A stretch of DNA of 64,000 bases from Granulosicoccus sp964390335 (lineage in GTDB: Bacteria; Pseudomonadota; Gammaproteobacteria; Granulosicoccales; Granulosicoccaceae): NCBI GenBank assembly GCA_964390335.1, contig CAYMHU010000011.1, forward strand, positions 1 to 64,000, read 5' to 3'. A program made the translations under genes and the position numbers. Below, in pieces: positions 45,990-54,701 of the stretch. The notes beneath the pieces are model-generated. The model did no database searches and was not told the origin of the DNA. It saw nothing but the letters and a program-made list of their open reading frames with translations. Each line of letters opens with the position of its first letter. Positions within the stretch are counted from its first letter, which is position 1.

Positions 45990-46990
45990 GTAGTAGCAAT
46001 CCATCCGCCGATGCACCCAACCTAATTCCTGATCGTATCCAATCGCGATTCGAGCGCAGCTTAAAGAGCTGGGAAAGCCTGTTGCTGTTAGTAGCTATAA
46101 TTATATTTGTTATTAACTCGTTTGCCTCACCGTACTTTCTCAATGCCTGGAACCTGAGTGATGCCACGTTTAATTTCACCGAAAAAGCTATGATCGCTTT
46201 TGCTTTGGCTTTGTTGATCATAGCCGGCGAAATCGACTTATCAGTTGCTGCGATTATCGCGCTTGCGTCCACCGCAATGGGAGCCGCAGTTCAGGCGGGT
46301 GCAGGTACGCCTGTGTTAGTGCTTGTTGGTCTAGGTACAGGATTACTGTGCGGAGCGTTTAACGGGTGGTTGGTTACTCGACTAGCCTTGCCATCGATTG
46401 TAGCAACCATCGGTACAATGAGCTTGTTCCGCGGTATCAGCTACATCATCCTGGGTGACCAAGCATTTCGCGGCTATCCCACCGATTTCGCCTTCTTCGG
46501 TCAGGGCTACGTGTTCTGGGTCATCTCGTTTGAGTTTGTGTTGTTTACCTTACTGGCTGTCATTTATGGCGTGCTGTTACACAAAACTAATTTCGGGCGA
46601 GCCGTTTATGCCATCGGTAACAACCCCACTGGTGCATTGTTCTCCGGCATTCGCGTTGCCCGCGTGAAGTTTATTTTGTTCTTACTGACAGGTTTAATGT
46701 CGGGTGTTGCAGCAATCTGCCTCACATCCAGACTCGGTTCGACACGTCCATCCATTGCTATGGGATGGGAGCTTGAGATTGTTACGATGGTTGTACTCGG
46801 TGGTGTAAATATCCTGGGTGGCTCAGGCACATTGCCGGGAGTTGTTATCGCCGCTTTTGTTATGGGCCTGGTCACCTTCGGCTTGGGACTACTGAATGTG
46901 CCCGGCATCGTGATGTCGATTGTGATTGGTACGCTATTGATTGGTGTTATTGCACTGCCGAGGCTATGGCATAAATGGAGACACCCATAA
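45986..46990 (+). CDS. rhaQ: Rhamnose ABC transporter permease
   Basis: 334 residues, second ribose-type permease, with IAGEIDLSVAAIIALAS and IGNNPTGALFSGI. It forms the channel with RhaP. Overlaps rhaP by 4 bases and the mutarotase gene by 1 base (TAATG), so the three are translationally linked. Confidence 0.94.
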   Translation: MSSSNPSADAPNLIPDRIQSRFERSLKSWESLLLLVAIIIFVINSFASPYFLNAWNLSDATFNFTEKAMIAFALALLIIAGEIDLSVAAIIALASTAMGAAVQAGAGTPVLVLVGLGTGLLCGAFNGWLVTRLALPSIVATIGTMSLFRGISYIILGDQAFRGYPTDFAFFGQGYVFWVISFEFVLFTLLAVIYGVLLHKTNFGRAVYAIGNNPTGALFSGIRVARVKFILFLLTGLMSGVAAICLTSRLGSTRPSIAMGWELEIVTMVVLGGVNILGGSGTLPGVVIAAFVMGLVTFGLGLLNVPGIVMSIVIGTLLIGVIALPRLWHKWRHP

Positions 46991-47304
46991 TGGAAAAATA
47001 CGCATTCAAAATGCAATTAAACCCGGGTTGCGAAGCAGAATATCGCAAACGCCATGATGAAATCTGGCCTGAGCTAACTAAGCTATTGCAAGATGCTGGC
47101 ATCAGTGATTATTCCATCCATCTTGATGCAGACACCAACATACTCTTTGGTGTACTGTGGCGAACCAACGACCACACCATGGATGCTTTACCGGCTACCG
47201 ACATCATGCAACGCTGGTGGCAACACATGGCCGACATCATGGAAACGCATGACGACAACCAGCCAATTGCTACCGAATTAAAAACCGTTTTTCACTTGCC
47301 ATGA
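46990..47304 (+). CDS. rhaU: L-rhamnose mutarotase
   Basis: 104 residues from the ATG at 46990, which overlaps the rhaQ stop. Same length and motifs as E. coli RhaM: KMQLNPGCEAEYRKRHDEIWPEL, split by family-conserved His and Trp, and ATDIMQRWWQHMADIM and VFHLP. Interconverts alpha and beta L-rhamnose so that the isomerase gets its preferred anomer. Overlaps rhaK by 4 bases. Confidence 0.95.
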   Translation: MEKYAFKMQLNPGCEAEYRKRHDEIWPELTKLLQDAGISDYSIHLDADTNILFGVLWRTNDHTMDALPATDIMQRWWQHMADIMETHDDNQPIATELKTVFHLP

Positions 47305-48701
47305 GCTCTGGCCACGTTGCCGTTATCGATATAGGCAAAACCAATGCAAAATTGGTATTGGTTAATGCCGTTGATCTGACAGAACTCGACATCACCACCA
47401 TACCCAACACCGTTATCGATACGAAACCTTGGCCGCATTACGATACCGAGGCAATTTGGACATTTTTAATCGATGGGCTGCGAACATTCCATGCCAGTCA
47501 TGGCATTGATGTTATTTCCATAACAACGCATGGAGCCTGTGCAGCGCTCATTGCAGCCGATGGCACTCTCGCCGCACCGATACTTGATTACGAATTCGAT
47601 CTCGACGATACGGCGGAAGAATACGATCGGATAAGACCAACGTTTGATGAGACAGGATCACCAAGACTGCCGGGTGGTTTGAACATTGGTGCGCAGCTAC
47701 ATTGGCAATTTTCCGTCGACACCAACTTGTACGCTCGCACGCGGCACATCGTTACCTATCCTCAGTATTGGGCTCATCGTTTGACCGGTGTTGCCGCAAC
47801 GGACGTAAGCTCTTTAGGATGTCATACCGATTTATGGAATCCCACCGAACGATGCTTTTCTACCTTGGTTGATACGCTCGAGATCAAAGACAAAATTGCG
47901 CCAGTTCGACAACCCAGCGATGTGCTAGGTTCGCTATTACCTGAGATTGCAAATCTAACGGGTCTCCGTGAAAGCACCCCGGTTCATTGCGGTATTCACG
48001 ATTCCAACGCATCACTGCTACCGCATGTCCTGCAACACACACCTCCGTTCAGTGTGGTTTCCACTGGCACTTGGGTTATTGCCATGTCTATTGGCGGAAG
48101 TCAGGTGACACTAGACTCAAACAAAGACACGCTGATTAACGTCAATGCCATGGGCGATCCCGTTCCTTCAGCACGGTTTATGGGCGGGCGAGAATACGAG
48201 TTAGCGACTCAACAATCTTATCCCGAACCAACGGAAGACGCACTGGTAGCCGTATTAACAGATAAACTCATGTTACTACCCGCACTCATGCCCAATACCG
48301 GTCCGTATCAAGGCAAACAATCTACTTGGTGGCAAAACAACGAACCGCCTGTTGGCTCGATGCAACGAGGCGCCGCTGTTGCTCTGTATCTTGCACTGGT
48401 CACATCGCAGTGTTTGGAACTGATTGGTCATAAAGGCGCTGTGATTGTGGAAGGTCCGTTTTCAGATAACTGGGTGTATCTGGCTATGTTGCGCGCAAGC
48501 ACGCAATCACCCGTGTTGAGCGCAGTTGGCATGACCGGTACCAGTCAGGGAGCGGCGTTATTAACCGATATAGATCGCAACCGCCCAGTTAACTGCAATG
48601 AGATCAAGCCGCAGAATGAGCTCATCAGCGAGCTCATGCGCGAGTATGCCAAGGCTTGGGCGTTAGTGGTTCAAGAGGGCAGTGGCAATCCAATCAGATA
48701 A
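47301..48701 (+). CDS. rhaK: Sugar kinase, FGGY family (rhamnulokinase role)
   Basis: 466 residues. FGGY/ASKHA fold: phosphate 1 loop VIDIGKTNAKL, ITTHGACAALI, GIHDSNASLLPH and the second ATP motif VSTGTWVI. Phosphorylates L-rhamnulose. In R. leguminosarum the homologous RhaK is also needed for transport through RhaSTPQ, a known moonlighting function. Last gene of the rha operon. Confidence 0.92.
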   Translation: MSSGHVAVIDIGKTNAKLVLVNAVDLTELDITTIPNTVIDTKPWPHYDTEAIWTFLIDGLRTFHASHGIDVISITTHGACAALIAADGTLAAPILDYEFDLDDTAEEYDRIRPTFDETGSPRLPGGLNIGAQLHWQFSVDTNLYARTRHIVTYPQYWAHRLTGVAATDVSSLGCHTDLWNPTERCFSTLVDTLEIKDKIAPVRQPSDVLGSLLPEIANLTGLRESTPVHCGIHDSNASLLPHVLQHTPPFSVVSTGTWVIAMSIGGSQVTLDSNKDTLINVNAMGDPVPSARFMGGREYELATQQSYPEPTEDALVAVLTDKLMLLPALMPNTGPYQGKQSTWWQNNEPPVGSMQRGAAVALYLALVTSQCLELIGHKGAVIVEGPFSDNWVYLAMLRASTQSPVLSAVGMTGTSQGAALLTDIDRNRPVNCNEIKPQNELISELMREYAKAWALVVQEGSGNPIR

Positions 48702-48721
48702 CCAAGCCGACAGTCATGCTC

Positions 48722-48739
48722 ATATCATCGCAATGATAT
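48722..48739. terminator. Hairpin between convergent rhaK and kduD
   Basis: ATATCAT/ATGATAT perfect 7-bp stem with a CGCA loop in a 37-bp gap between two stop codons. AT-rich and without a T-run, so only a candidate bidirectional stop. Confidence 0.35.
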
Positions 48740-49482
48740 CAACGCGCCAGCCAGCCACCATCAACGTTCAGAACAGCGCCGGTGATGTAGTCAGATGCAC
48801 GCGACGACAAGAATACCGCTGTGCCAGCAATATCCACAGGGTCGCCCCAACGACCTGCCGGTATTCGAGATAAGATCTCCGCTGATCGCTTCGGGTCTTC
48901 GCGAAGCGCCGTTGTGTTATCGGTTGCGATATACCCCGGTGCAATCGCATTCACATTGATATTGCTTGCAGCCCATTCATTGGCAAGTACTTTTGTTAAC
49001 CCAGCAACACCATGCTTCGATGCAGTGTAAGACGGTACTCGAATACCACCCTGGAAGGACAACAACGATGCGATGTTGATGACTTTCGCCGGTGTTTTAT
49101 TTTGCAACGCTTGTTTGGCGAACGCCTGAGTAGTAAAAAACAACGCCTTTAGATTCACGTTCAGCACATCGTCCCAATCTTGTTCCCCAAAATCCACAGA
49201 ATCTTCGCGCCGAATAATGCCAGCATTGTTAACCAGGATATCTAAATCGCTGCGCTTGGCGATAGCATCGCTACCGGCCATTGGGTTGGAGAGGTCAATA
49301 AGCAGCTCTTCAGCTGAGCCTTGATTATCCTTAATTGTGGATAGCGTTTGCTCACAAGATCGCCGTCCGGCACACACAATATGTGCACCGGATTTAGCAA
49401 GTTCAACTGCAATAGCCTGCCCGATACCCGCGTTCGCACCGGTTACCAGCGCGCGCTTGCCCGATAGATCAAACAGGTTCAA
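48739..49482 (-). CDS. kduD: 2-dehydro-3-deoxy-D-gluconate 5-dehydrogenase
   Basis: 247 residues, short-chain dehydrogenase. Cofactor motif TGANAGIGQA, NNAGIIRRED, catalytic Tyr-Lys in SYTASKHG, and the KduD-specific stretches LLSFQGGIRVPSYTASK and RIPAGRWGDP match E. coli KduD. Reduces the 2,5-diketo acid produced by KduI to 2-keto-3-deoxygluconate. Starts with TTG overlapping the kduI stop (TTGA). Confidence 0.95.
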   Translation of the reverse strand: MNLFDLSGKRALVTGANAGIGQAIAVELAKSGAHIVCAGRRSCEQTLSTIKDNQGSAEELLIDLSNPMAGSDAIAKRSDLDILVNNAGIIRREDSVDFGEQDWDDVLNVNLKALFFTTQAFAKQALQNKTPAKVINIASLLSFQGGIRVPSYTASKHGVAGLTKVLANEWAASNINVNAIAPGYIATDNTTALREDPKRSAEILSRIPAGRWGDPVDIAGTAVFLSSRASDYITGAVLNVDGGWLAR

Positions 49483-50303
49483 CGCAAATCCTCCATCGCC
49501 ACCATATCAACATCTTTGTAATCAACGTTGTCGCCAGCCATTGCCCAGCAAAACGTGTAGCTGCCAGTTCCAGCGCCGCAGTGAATGGACCATGGTGGAG
49601 AGACGACCACTTCTTCGTTACTCATCACAATGTGCCGCGTTTCCTGAGGTTCACCCATGAAGTGAAAAACGCGGTTCTCTTCAGCCAAATCGAAATACAG
49701 ATACGCTTCCATACGTCGATCGTGCAAATGCGCTGGCATAGTGTTCCATACAGAACCACCATGGAATACCGTGTACCCCATGACCAGTTGACAGCTTTCC
49801 ATGACTTCCGGATGCACGAACATATAAATGGTGCGATCGTTTGCCGTTTCAGCTGAACCCAAAGACAAACTTGCCGCATCTTTTAATTGCACGAGCTTAT
49901 TAGGCAGGGTTCGATGTGCCGGCGCCGATACGATATAGAAGCGACCTTGCCCTGAAAATGTAACAGCCCCTGCCCCCATACCTAAGTAAAGAATATCGCC
50001 CTTGCCAAGCTCGTGGGTATCGTCTCCGCATTTGAGGACGCCAGGTTCGCCGATATTCAAAATACCCATTTCCCGACGGTCTAATATGCTGGGCGTGCCT
50101 GCTTCGGCCACATGATCAAGCACTAACTCACCACCATCGGGAACGGCACCGCCGACAATCATTCTGTCGTAGTGGGTGTACTTCAGATTGATCTCACCAT
50201 TTTTGAATAAACCAGGCACATGAAACGCATCGCGCAACTGGGTTGTGTCCATTGCTTTGGTTGCTGTCGGGTCGACCGCATACATTGATGTTACGTTTAC
50301 CAT
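49479..50303 (-). CDS. kduI: 5-dehydro-4-deoxy-D-glucuronate isomerase
   Basis: 274 residues, family length. Characteristic YDRMIVGGAVP near residue 45, metal-site MPAHLHDRRMEAYLYFDL near 196 and PPWSIHCGAGTGSYTFCWAM near the end. Cytoplasmic zinc isomerase acting on 4-deoxy-L-threo-5-hexosulose uronate, the product of unsaturated uronic acids. Between kdgF (11-bp gap) and kduD. Confidence 0.95.
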   Translation of the reverse strand: MVNVTSMYAVDPTATKAMDTTQLRDAFHVPGLFKNGEINLKYTHYDRMIVGGAVPDGGELVLDHVAEAGTPSILDRREMGILNIGEPGVLKCGDDTHELGKGDILYLGMGAGAVTFSGQGRFYIVSAPAHRTLPNKLVQLKDAASLSLGSAETANDRTIYMFVHPEVMESCQLVMGYTVFHGGSVWNTMPAHLHDRRMEAYLYFDLAEENRVFHFMGEPQETRHIVMSNEEVVVSPPWSIHCGAGTGSYTFCWAMAGDNVDYKDVDMVAMEDLR

Positions 50304-50314
50304 CTACTTATCCT

Positions 50315-50623
50315 TTATAAAAAATCATCACGACGTGGTGTGAAGCAATCAACCAGTTCACCTGGTTCCATACAAACACACCCATGTTCTGCGTTAGCGG
50401 GAATGACAAAACTGTCGCCTGCAGCAACTTCGGATTCAACACCGTTAATGCTGAATTTGAAGCGACCACTCTTCACGTAGGTGGATTGCACGTGTGGATG
50501 ATTGTGCAGTGCACCCTCAGCGCCTTTATTGAACGAAAACAAGACCACCATGAGATCTTGATGATCCGCAAGCACCTGACGAGTAACGCCGTCCCCGGAC
50601 GGAACGGTTGGAAACTGACTCAT
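50315..50623 (-). CDS. kdgF: KdgF-type cupin, unsaturated uronate linearisation
   Basis: 102 residues from the ATG at 50623 with an AGAGG site; a TTG 15 bases upstream is less likely. Single cupin barrel with HNHPHVQSTYVKSGRFKF and PANAEHGC. KdgF converts 4,5-unsaturated galacturonate or guluronate/mannuronate to the linear ketone. First gene of kdgF-kduI-kduD. Confidence 0.88.
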   Translation of the reverse strand: MSQFPTVPSGDGVTRQVLADHQDLMVVLFSFNKGAEGALHNHPHVQSTYVKSGRFKFSINGVESEVAAGDSFVIPANAEHGCVCMEPGELVDCFTPRRDDFL

Positions 50624-50638
50624 CTTGAAACCTCTCAA

Positions 50639-50650
50639 CTAGTATACTAG
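50639..50650. promoter_or_regulatory. Palindrome upstream of kdgF, candidate GntR-type operator
   Basis: CTAGTATACTAG is a perfect 12-bp palindrome directly before the kdgF ribosome site, and it contains a TATACT -10-like hexamer on the minus strand. GntR-family uronate regulators bind short sites with a GTATAC core. Confidence 0.5.
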
Positions 50651-50782
50651 ACTACAAGTATAACTGTATTTGGCAATGTATGGAAAAAGAATATGAGGTA
50701 GAGCGTCCAGGCAGTAGGCTTGTTGCACGGTGGCATCCACTGCGTTGTCAGCACCACTAACGAATCGAGATTCGGGCAGTTT

Positions 50783-52273
50783 TTAATTCAGCTGTGGCGG
50801 ACGCGCGTCCCGAATCAAGTCGTCAATATTCAATGCCGCTTCCAATCCGTCCGCCAGCTCATCCAAATCTTTATCTATTTCGCTTTCATAGCTCAACGAA
50901 CTTGCTGAACCCGCTACCAAACTATCAAGCCACCAAGACCGAAACGCATCGCTTGAAAAAATACCGTGCACGTAAGTGCCCTGAATATTTCCCTTGGCAT
51001 TCAGCGCACCATCCACACTATTCTCAAGCCTGAGCATAGGGCGCGACGAATCAGGACCTGCCGTTCGCCCCATATGGATTTCATACCCGTTAATTGTCGC
51101 GTTGCATTGCAAGCTGACGCCCGTGACTTGACGTGTGCTTTTCTTTTCTATCATGTGCGTCACAACGTCGAGTAAACCAAGCCCGTTGATAGAGCTGACA
51201 TTACCGTCAACTAAATCCGGATCGTGAATAGTATTACCCAGCAGCTGGTACCCACCGCACAAACCCATGACCCGACCGCCACTTCTGGCAAAGGCTATGA
51301 TGTCGTGATCCCAGCCTTGTTCCCGCATGAATTGCATATCTCCCGTGCTGGATTTTGTACCGGGAATAATGATGGCATCAACATCTAATGGAATGGGTGA
51401 TCCTGGTGGAACAAAAAACACGGTAACGTTGGACTCCGCCCGCAATGGATCCACGTCATCAAAATTGGCTATGCGTGACAGCATCGGCACGGCAATGGAT
51501 ACCGAGCCGCGCTTGTTACTGCGAGGAGTTCCTGAAGATTGATCAAGCACTACGGCATCTTCCTGAGGTAACCTTAAAGCGCTTGGCAACCACGGGATAA
51601 CACCACGACAAGGCCACTGCGTTAGCTGTTCAATGGCCGTAACGCCATCTTCAAACAACGCGGGGTCACCTCGAAAGCGATTAATAATAAAACTAACAAT
51701 CATGGCAGCATCGGCGGAATCAATAACGCGTTGCGTACCGGCAACAGCAGCAATAACACCGCCACGGTCAATATCACCAATCAAACACACCGGCGCATTG
51801 ACTGCACGCGCAAACCCCATATTCGCGATATCGTGTTGCCGCAGATTAATCTCAGCCGGACTACCTGCCCCTTCAACCAGTACCAGCTCATATTGTTCAG
51901 TCAGACGCGTGAAGCTTTGAACAACCGCATCGCGTAAGGTGGCTCTCTGGTGTGACATGTAATCACTCGCAGTTAATGTTTTGTGTACCTGCCCGTGCAC
52001 GATTATTTGCGCCACTCTATCGCTTTGCGGTTTGATCAGTACCGGGTTAAAGTCAGTATGGAGTGTTAATCCACAAGCGCGCGCCTGCAGCGCTTGCGCA
52101 CGACCAATCTCGCCACCATCAACACACGCGGCTGCGTTGTTCGACATGTTCTGCGGCTTAAAAGGCGCAACTGAGATACCACGCCGGTGCGCAATGCGAC
52201 ATAAACCGGCAACCAGGGTTGACTTCCCTACATCCGACCCGGTGCCTTGAAACATTAATACGCGAGAGTTCAT
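50783..52273 (-). CDS. cobQ: Adenosylcobyric acid synthase
   Basis: 496 residues. N-terminal P-loop-like motif QGTGSDVGKSTLVAGLC and PFKPQNMSNNA; C-terminal class I glutaminase domain with nucleophile Cys in GLCGGYQLLG and His in GTYVHGIF. Amidates four side chains of adenosylcobyrinic diamide. Last gene of btuC-btuD-btuF-cobO-cobQ, 12 bases behind cobO. Confidence 0.95.
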   Translation of the reverse strand: MNSRVLMFQGTGSDVGKSTLVAGLCRIAHRRGISVAPFKPQNMSNNAAACVDGGEIGRAQALQARACGLTLHTDFNPVLIKPQSDRVAQIIVHGQVHKTLTASDYMSHQRATLRDAVVQSFTRLTEQYELVLVEGAGSPAEINLRQHDIANMGFARAVNAPVCLIGDIDRGGVIAAVAGTQRVIDSADAAMIVSFIINRFRGDPALFEDGVTAIEQLTQWPCRGVIPWLPSALRLPQEDAVVLDQSSGTPRSNKRGSVSIAVPMLSRIANFDDVDPLRAESNVTVFFVPPGSPIPLDVDAIIIPGTKSSTGDMQFMREQGWDHDIIAFARSGGRVMGLCGGYQLLGNTIHDPDLVDGNVSSINGLGLLDVVTHMIEKKSTRQVTGVSLQCNATINGYEIHMGRTAGPDSSRPMLRLENSVDGALNAKGNIQGTYVHGIFSSDAFRSWWLDSLVAGSASSLSYESEIDKDLDELADGLEAALNIDDLIRDARPPQLN

Positions 52274-52285
52274 ACCAAACCCAGA

Positions 52286-52888
52286 CTAGTAATCAATGCC
52301 TTGCTGAGCATTAATGCCACTTTGGAACGGATGCTTCACTTCCTGCATATCACTGACCAAATCCGCATACTCGATTAATTCCGGCTTGGCATCTCGCCCG
52401 GTTAGAATAACGCTGGTTCGTTTATGCCGTGATGCAACACCAGCGATCACGTCTTCAATATTCAAATAGTCGTAGCGCAATGCAATATTGATTTCATCGA
52501 GCACGATTAAATCGTAGTCACCGCTACGCATCATTTCCTGAGCCTTATGAAAAGCAGCAACCGCCGCGGCCGTGTCGCTGTCTAGATCTTGTGTATTCCA
52601 GGTAAAACCATCGCCCATGGTGAACCAGTGCACCTGATCGGGAAATTTCTCGAAAAATTGCCGCTCACCTGTCACCCATTTACCTTTAATAAACTGTACA
52701 ACGCCTACTTGATTTCCCCAGCCCATGGCGCGAGCAACAACCCCGAAAGCTGAGCTGGACTTACCTTTTCCGTTGCCGGTATGAACCAATACTAAGCCTC
52801 TATCGGGCTTAACATTACGTGCCGTCTTTGCTTTTTGTTCTTGTTGCAACGCACTCATTTGTTGTTTGTGCTCTTCGGCCTTACTCAC
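52286..52888 (-). CDS. cobO: Corrinoid adenosyltransferase
   Basis: 200 residues from a GTG at 52888, which follows GGAGAG at good spacing; a TTG 12 bases upstream lies within that site. CobO/BtuR family: P-loop HTGNGKGKSSSAFG, VVQFIKGKW, LDEINIALRY and ILTGRDAKPELIEYADLVS. Transfers adenosyl from ATP to cobalt of corrinoids; serves both synthesis and salvage. Confidence 0.94.
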   Translation of the reverse strand: MSKAEEHKQQMSALQQEQKAKTARNVKPDRGLVLVHTGNGKGKSSSAFGVVARAMGWGNQVGVVQFIKGKWVTGERQFFEKFPDQVHWFTMGDGFTWNTQDLDSDTAAAVAAFHKAQEMMRSGDYDLIVLDEINIALRYDYLNIEDVIAGVASRHKRTSVILTGRDAKPELIEYADLVSDMQEVKHPFQSGINAQQGIDY

Positions 52889-52956
52889 TGTTCTCTCCAA
52901 TAATTGGGCTATGCGTTTGCGTCACAATCGAGTCAAGCTGACTCAGCTGGACATTG

Positions 52957-53898
52957 CTAGTTGGAATCGCTAACGCTATCGCTGCTGGTTATTGATTGCA
53001 TGCTAATGCGCTCTTGCTCTAATTCACGGATAAGATCAACGGTCCACGGACCACCGCAAATCGTTTGCGAACTGGGAATAGAGATGACTTTGGTCTTTAG
53101 GCCTCTGTGTTTTAACGCGGGATGAACACTAAGTGCCTGTCCTCTGGACCAAGTATCAGGACTGTATGGAGATTCAAACAGTGCATCCGGCGCTAACGTA
53201 ATCAGGGACTCAAGCGACAAGCTACCGTAGCTGCCAATACCTTTATCGGTTGCCACATTATGCCAACCGGCGAGCTTTAGCGACTGACCTCGTAAACTGT
53301 TATCGCCTACTGTATAACCGTTGGGATCATAAACTGCAGCTCTGGGTTTTGATTCGGTGACCGATGACAGCGCCGCCAACTGTTGCTGCATACGCACAAC
53401 TTCCTGCTGACCAACCTCGGCTCGGCCGAGCCATCGCGACACTTGCAGTACATTGTCTTGCAACGCCTCAATTGAATCAGCAATCGGTAATATCTCCACT
53501 CTAAGCCCAACGGATTCCAGCAATTGCAATGTGTAACGAGAGGTATACTGCCCTGCGATGACAAGATCGGGCTGCAACGGTAAAACCTCTTCAACGTGCC
53601 CAGTGTTTGTGGGAAAACGTTTTGCCATATCAGCATAAACCGACCCTGCCGGGTCATGCGACAAATGAGACAAAGATAAGATTTGAGAGTCGTCTGCGAA
53701 CGCCAGCACCAGTTGATCAGCACATAAATTGATGGACACTACTGTGGGCAATGCTGGCTTATCAGCTGGTGTTGAACTCGTTGAAATAGAAACAGGTTGA
53801 GGTTGCGATTGCGGTTGACTTTGAGATTGCGCATACACCATCGCCTGAGCAGAGGCGAACAAAAAACCAAACATGAGCAATGTGACGCGCACGCTCAT
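52957..53898 (-). CDS. btuF: Cobalamin ABC transporter substrate-binding protein
   Basis: 313 residues, signal peptide ending near VYAQ, then a Gln/Pro/Ser-rich linker of about 20 residues. The helical-backbone metal/cobalamin binding fold shows VVSINLCADQLVLAFAD, PDLVIAGQYTSRYTLQLLE and SSQTICGGPWTVDLI. Periplasmic corrinoid binder by context (riboswitch, btuC, btuD). Overlaps btuD by one base (TGATG). Confidence 0.88.
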   Translation of the reverse strand: MSVRVTLLMFGFLFASAQAMVYAQSQSQPQSQPQPVSISTSSTPADKPALPTVVSINLCADQLVLAFADDSQILSLSHLSHDPAGSVYADMAKRFPTNTGHVEEVLPLQPDLVIAGQYTSRYTLQLLESVGLRVEILPIADSIEALQDNVLQVSRWLGRAEVGQQEVVRMQQQLAALSSVTESKPRAAVYDPNGYTVGDNSLRGQSLKLAGWHNVATDKGIGSYGSLSLESLITLAPDALFESPYSPDTWSRGQALSVHPALKHRGLKTKVISIPSSQTICGGPWTVDLIRELEQERISMQSITSSDSVSDSN

Positions 53899-54701
53899 CA
53901 GACACGACGCAATGCGGTCAACGATGGTTGTTGACCACCGATGACAGCGATTTCAACACCATAAACCGATCGTACGTTATGGGGGTTCAACACATCCATG
54001 GGTAAACCACTGGCGACAACTCGGGCGTCATTCATTAGATACACTCGATCGCAATAGCGAGCGGCCAACGTCAAATCATGCAATACAACAATACAAGCAC
54101 GCTCTGTAGTGCAAAACGTTTTTAATAAATCCATGATTTGCAGTTGGTGCCCAATATCAAGCGCCGCCGTAGGTTCATCAGCCAACAACACCGACGGCTC
54201 CGATGCCAATGCTCTTGCCAACATTACCCGAGTTAGTTCACCGCCTGATAACGTTGTTACCGATTGGTCCTGGAATGATAAACAATCGGTTGCTTCCATA
54301 ACCTCATGCACCAACTGGTGATCTTCATCCGTGGGTGATTGCCAGCGAGAGAGATACGGTATTCGTCCCAGCATCACAAGATGCTTCACGCTGACAGGCC
54401 AGTGCGCCATGGATAACTGCTCTAGCCACCCGAGCTGCTGCGCACGTTGATTTGCAGCGTACTGTCCGATTGGTTTATCGTGCAGCATAACTTGGCCTGT
54501 ATCAGGCTCATTCAGTCCAGCGAGTGTACTGAGTAATGTCGATTTACCAGCGCCATTAGGCCCGATTAAACCGACAAGCTCGCCTCGATCAAGATGTATA
54601 TCGACATCATCCACCAGCACACGATTACCACGGGTCTCGGTGATGGACTCGCCTTTTAGCAGACAATCGCCTGCACGCTTATCACTATCGATAACCATCA
54701 C
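53898..54701 (-). CDS. btuD: Cobalamin ABC transporter ATP-binding protein
   Basis: 267 residues, FecE/BtuD family. Walker A GPNGAGKST, signature LSGGELTRV, Walker B LLADEPTAALD, H-loop VVLHDLTLA. The start overlaps the btuC end by 17 bases. Couples ATP to BtuC. Confidence 0.92.
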   Translation of the reverse strand: MMVIDSDKRAGDCLLKGESITETRGNRVLVDDVDIHLDRGELVGLIGPNGAGKSTLLSTLAGLNEPDTGQVMLHDKPIGQYAANQRAQQLGWLEQLSMAHWPVSVKHLVMLGRIPYLSRWQSPTDEDHQLVHEVMEATDCLSFQDQSVTTLSGGELTRVMLARALASEPSVLLADEPTAALDIGHQLQIMDLLKTFCTTERACIVVLHDLTLAARYCDRVYLMNDARVVASGLPMDVLNPHNVRSVYGVEIAVIGGQQPSLTALRRV

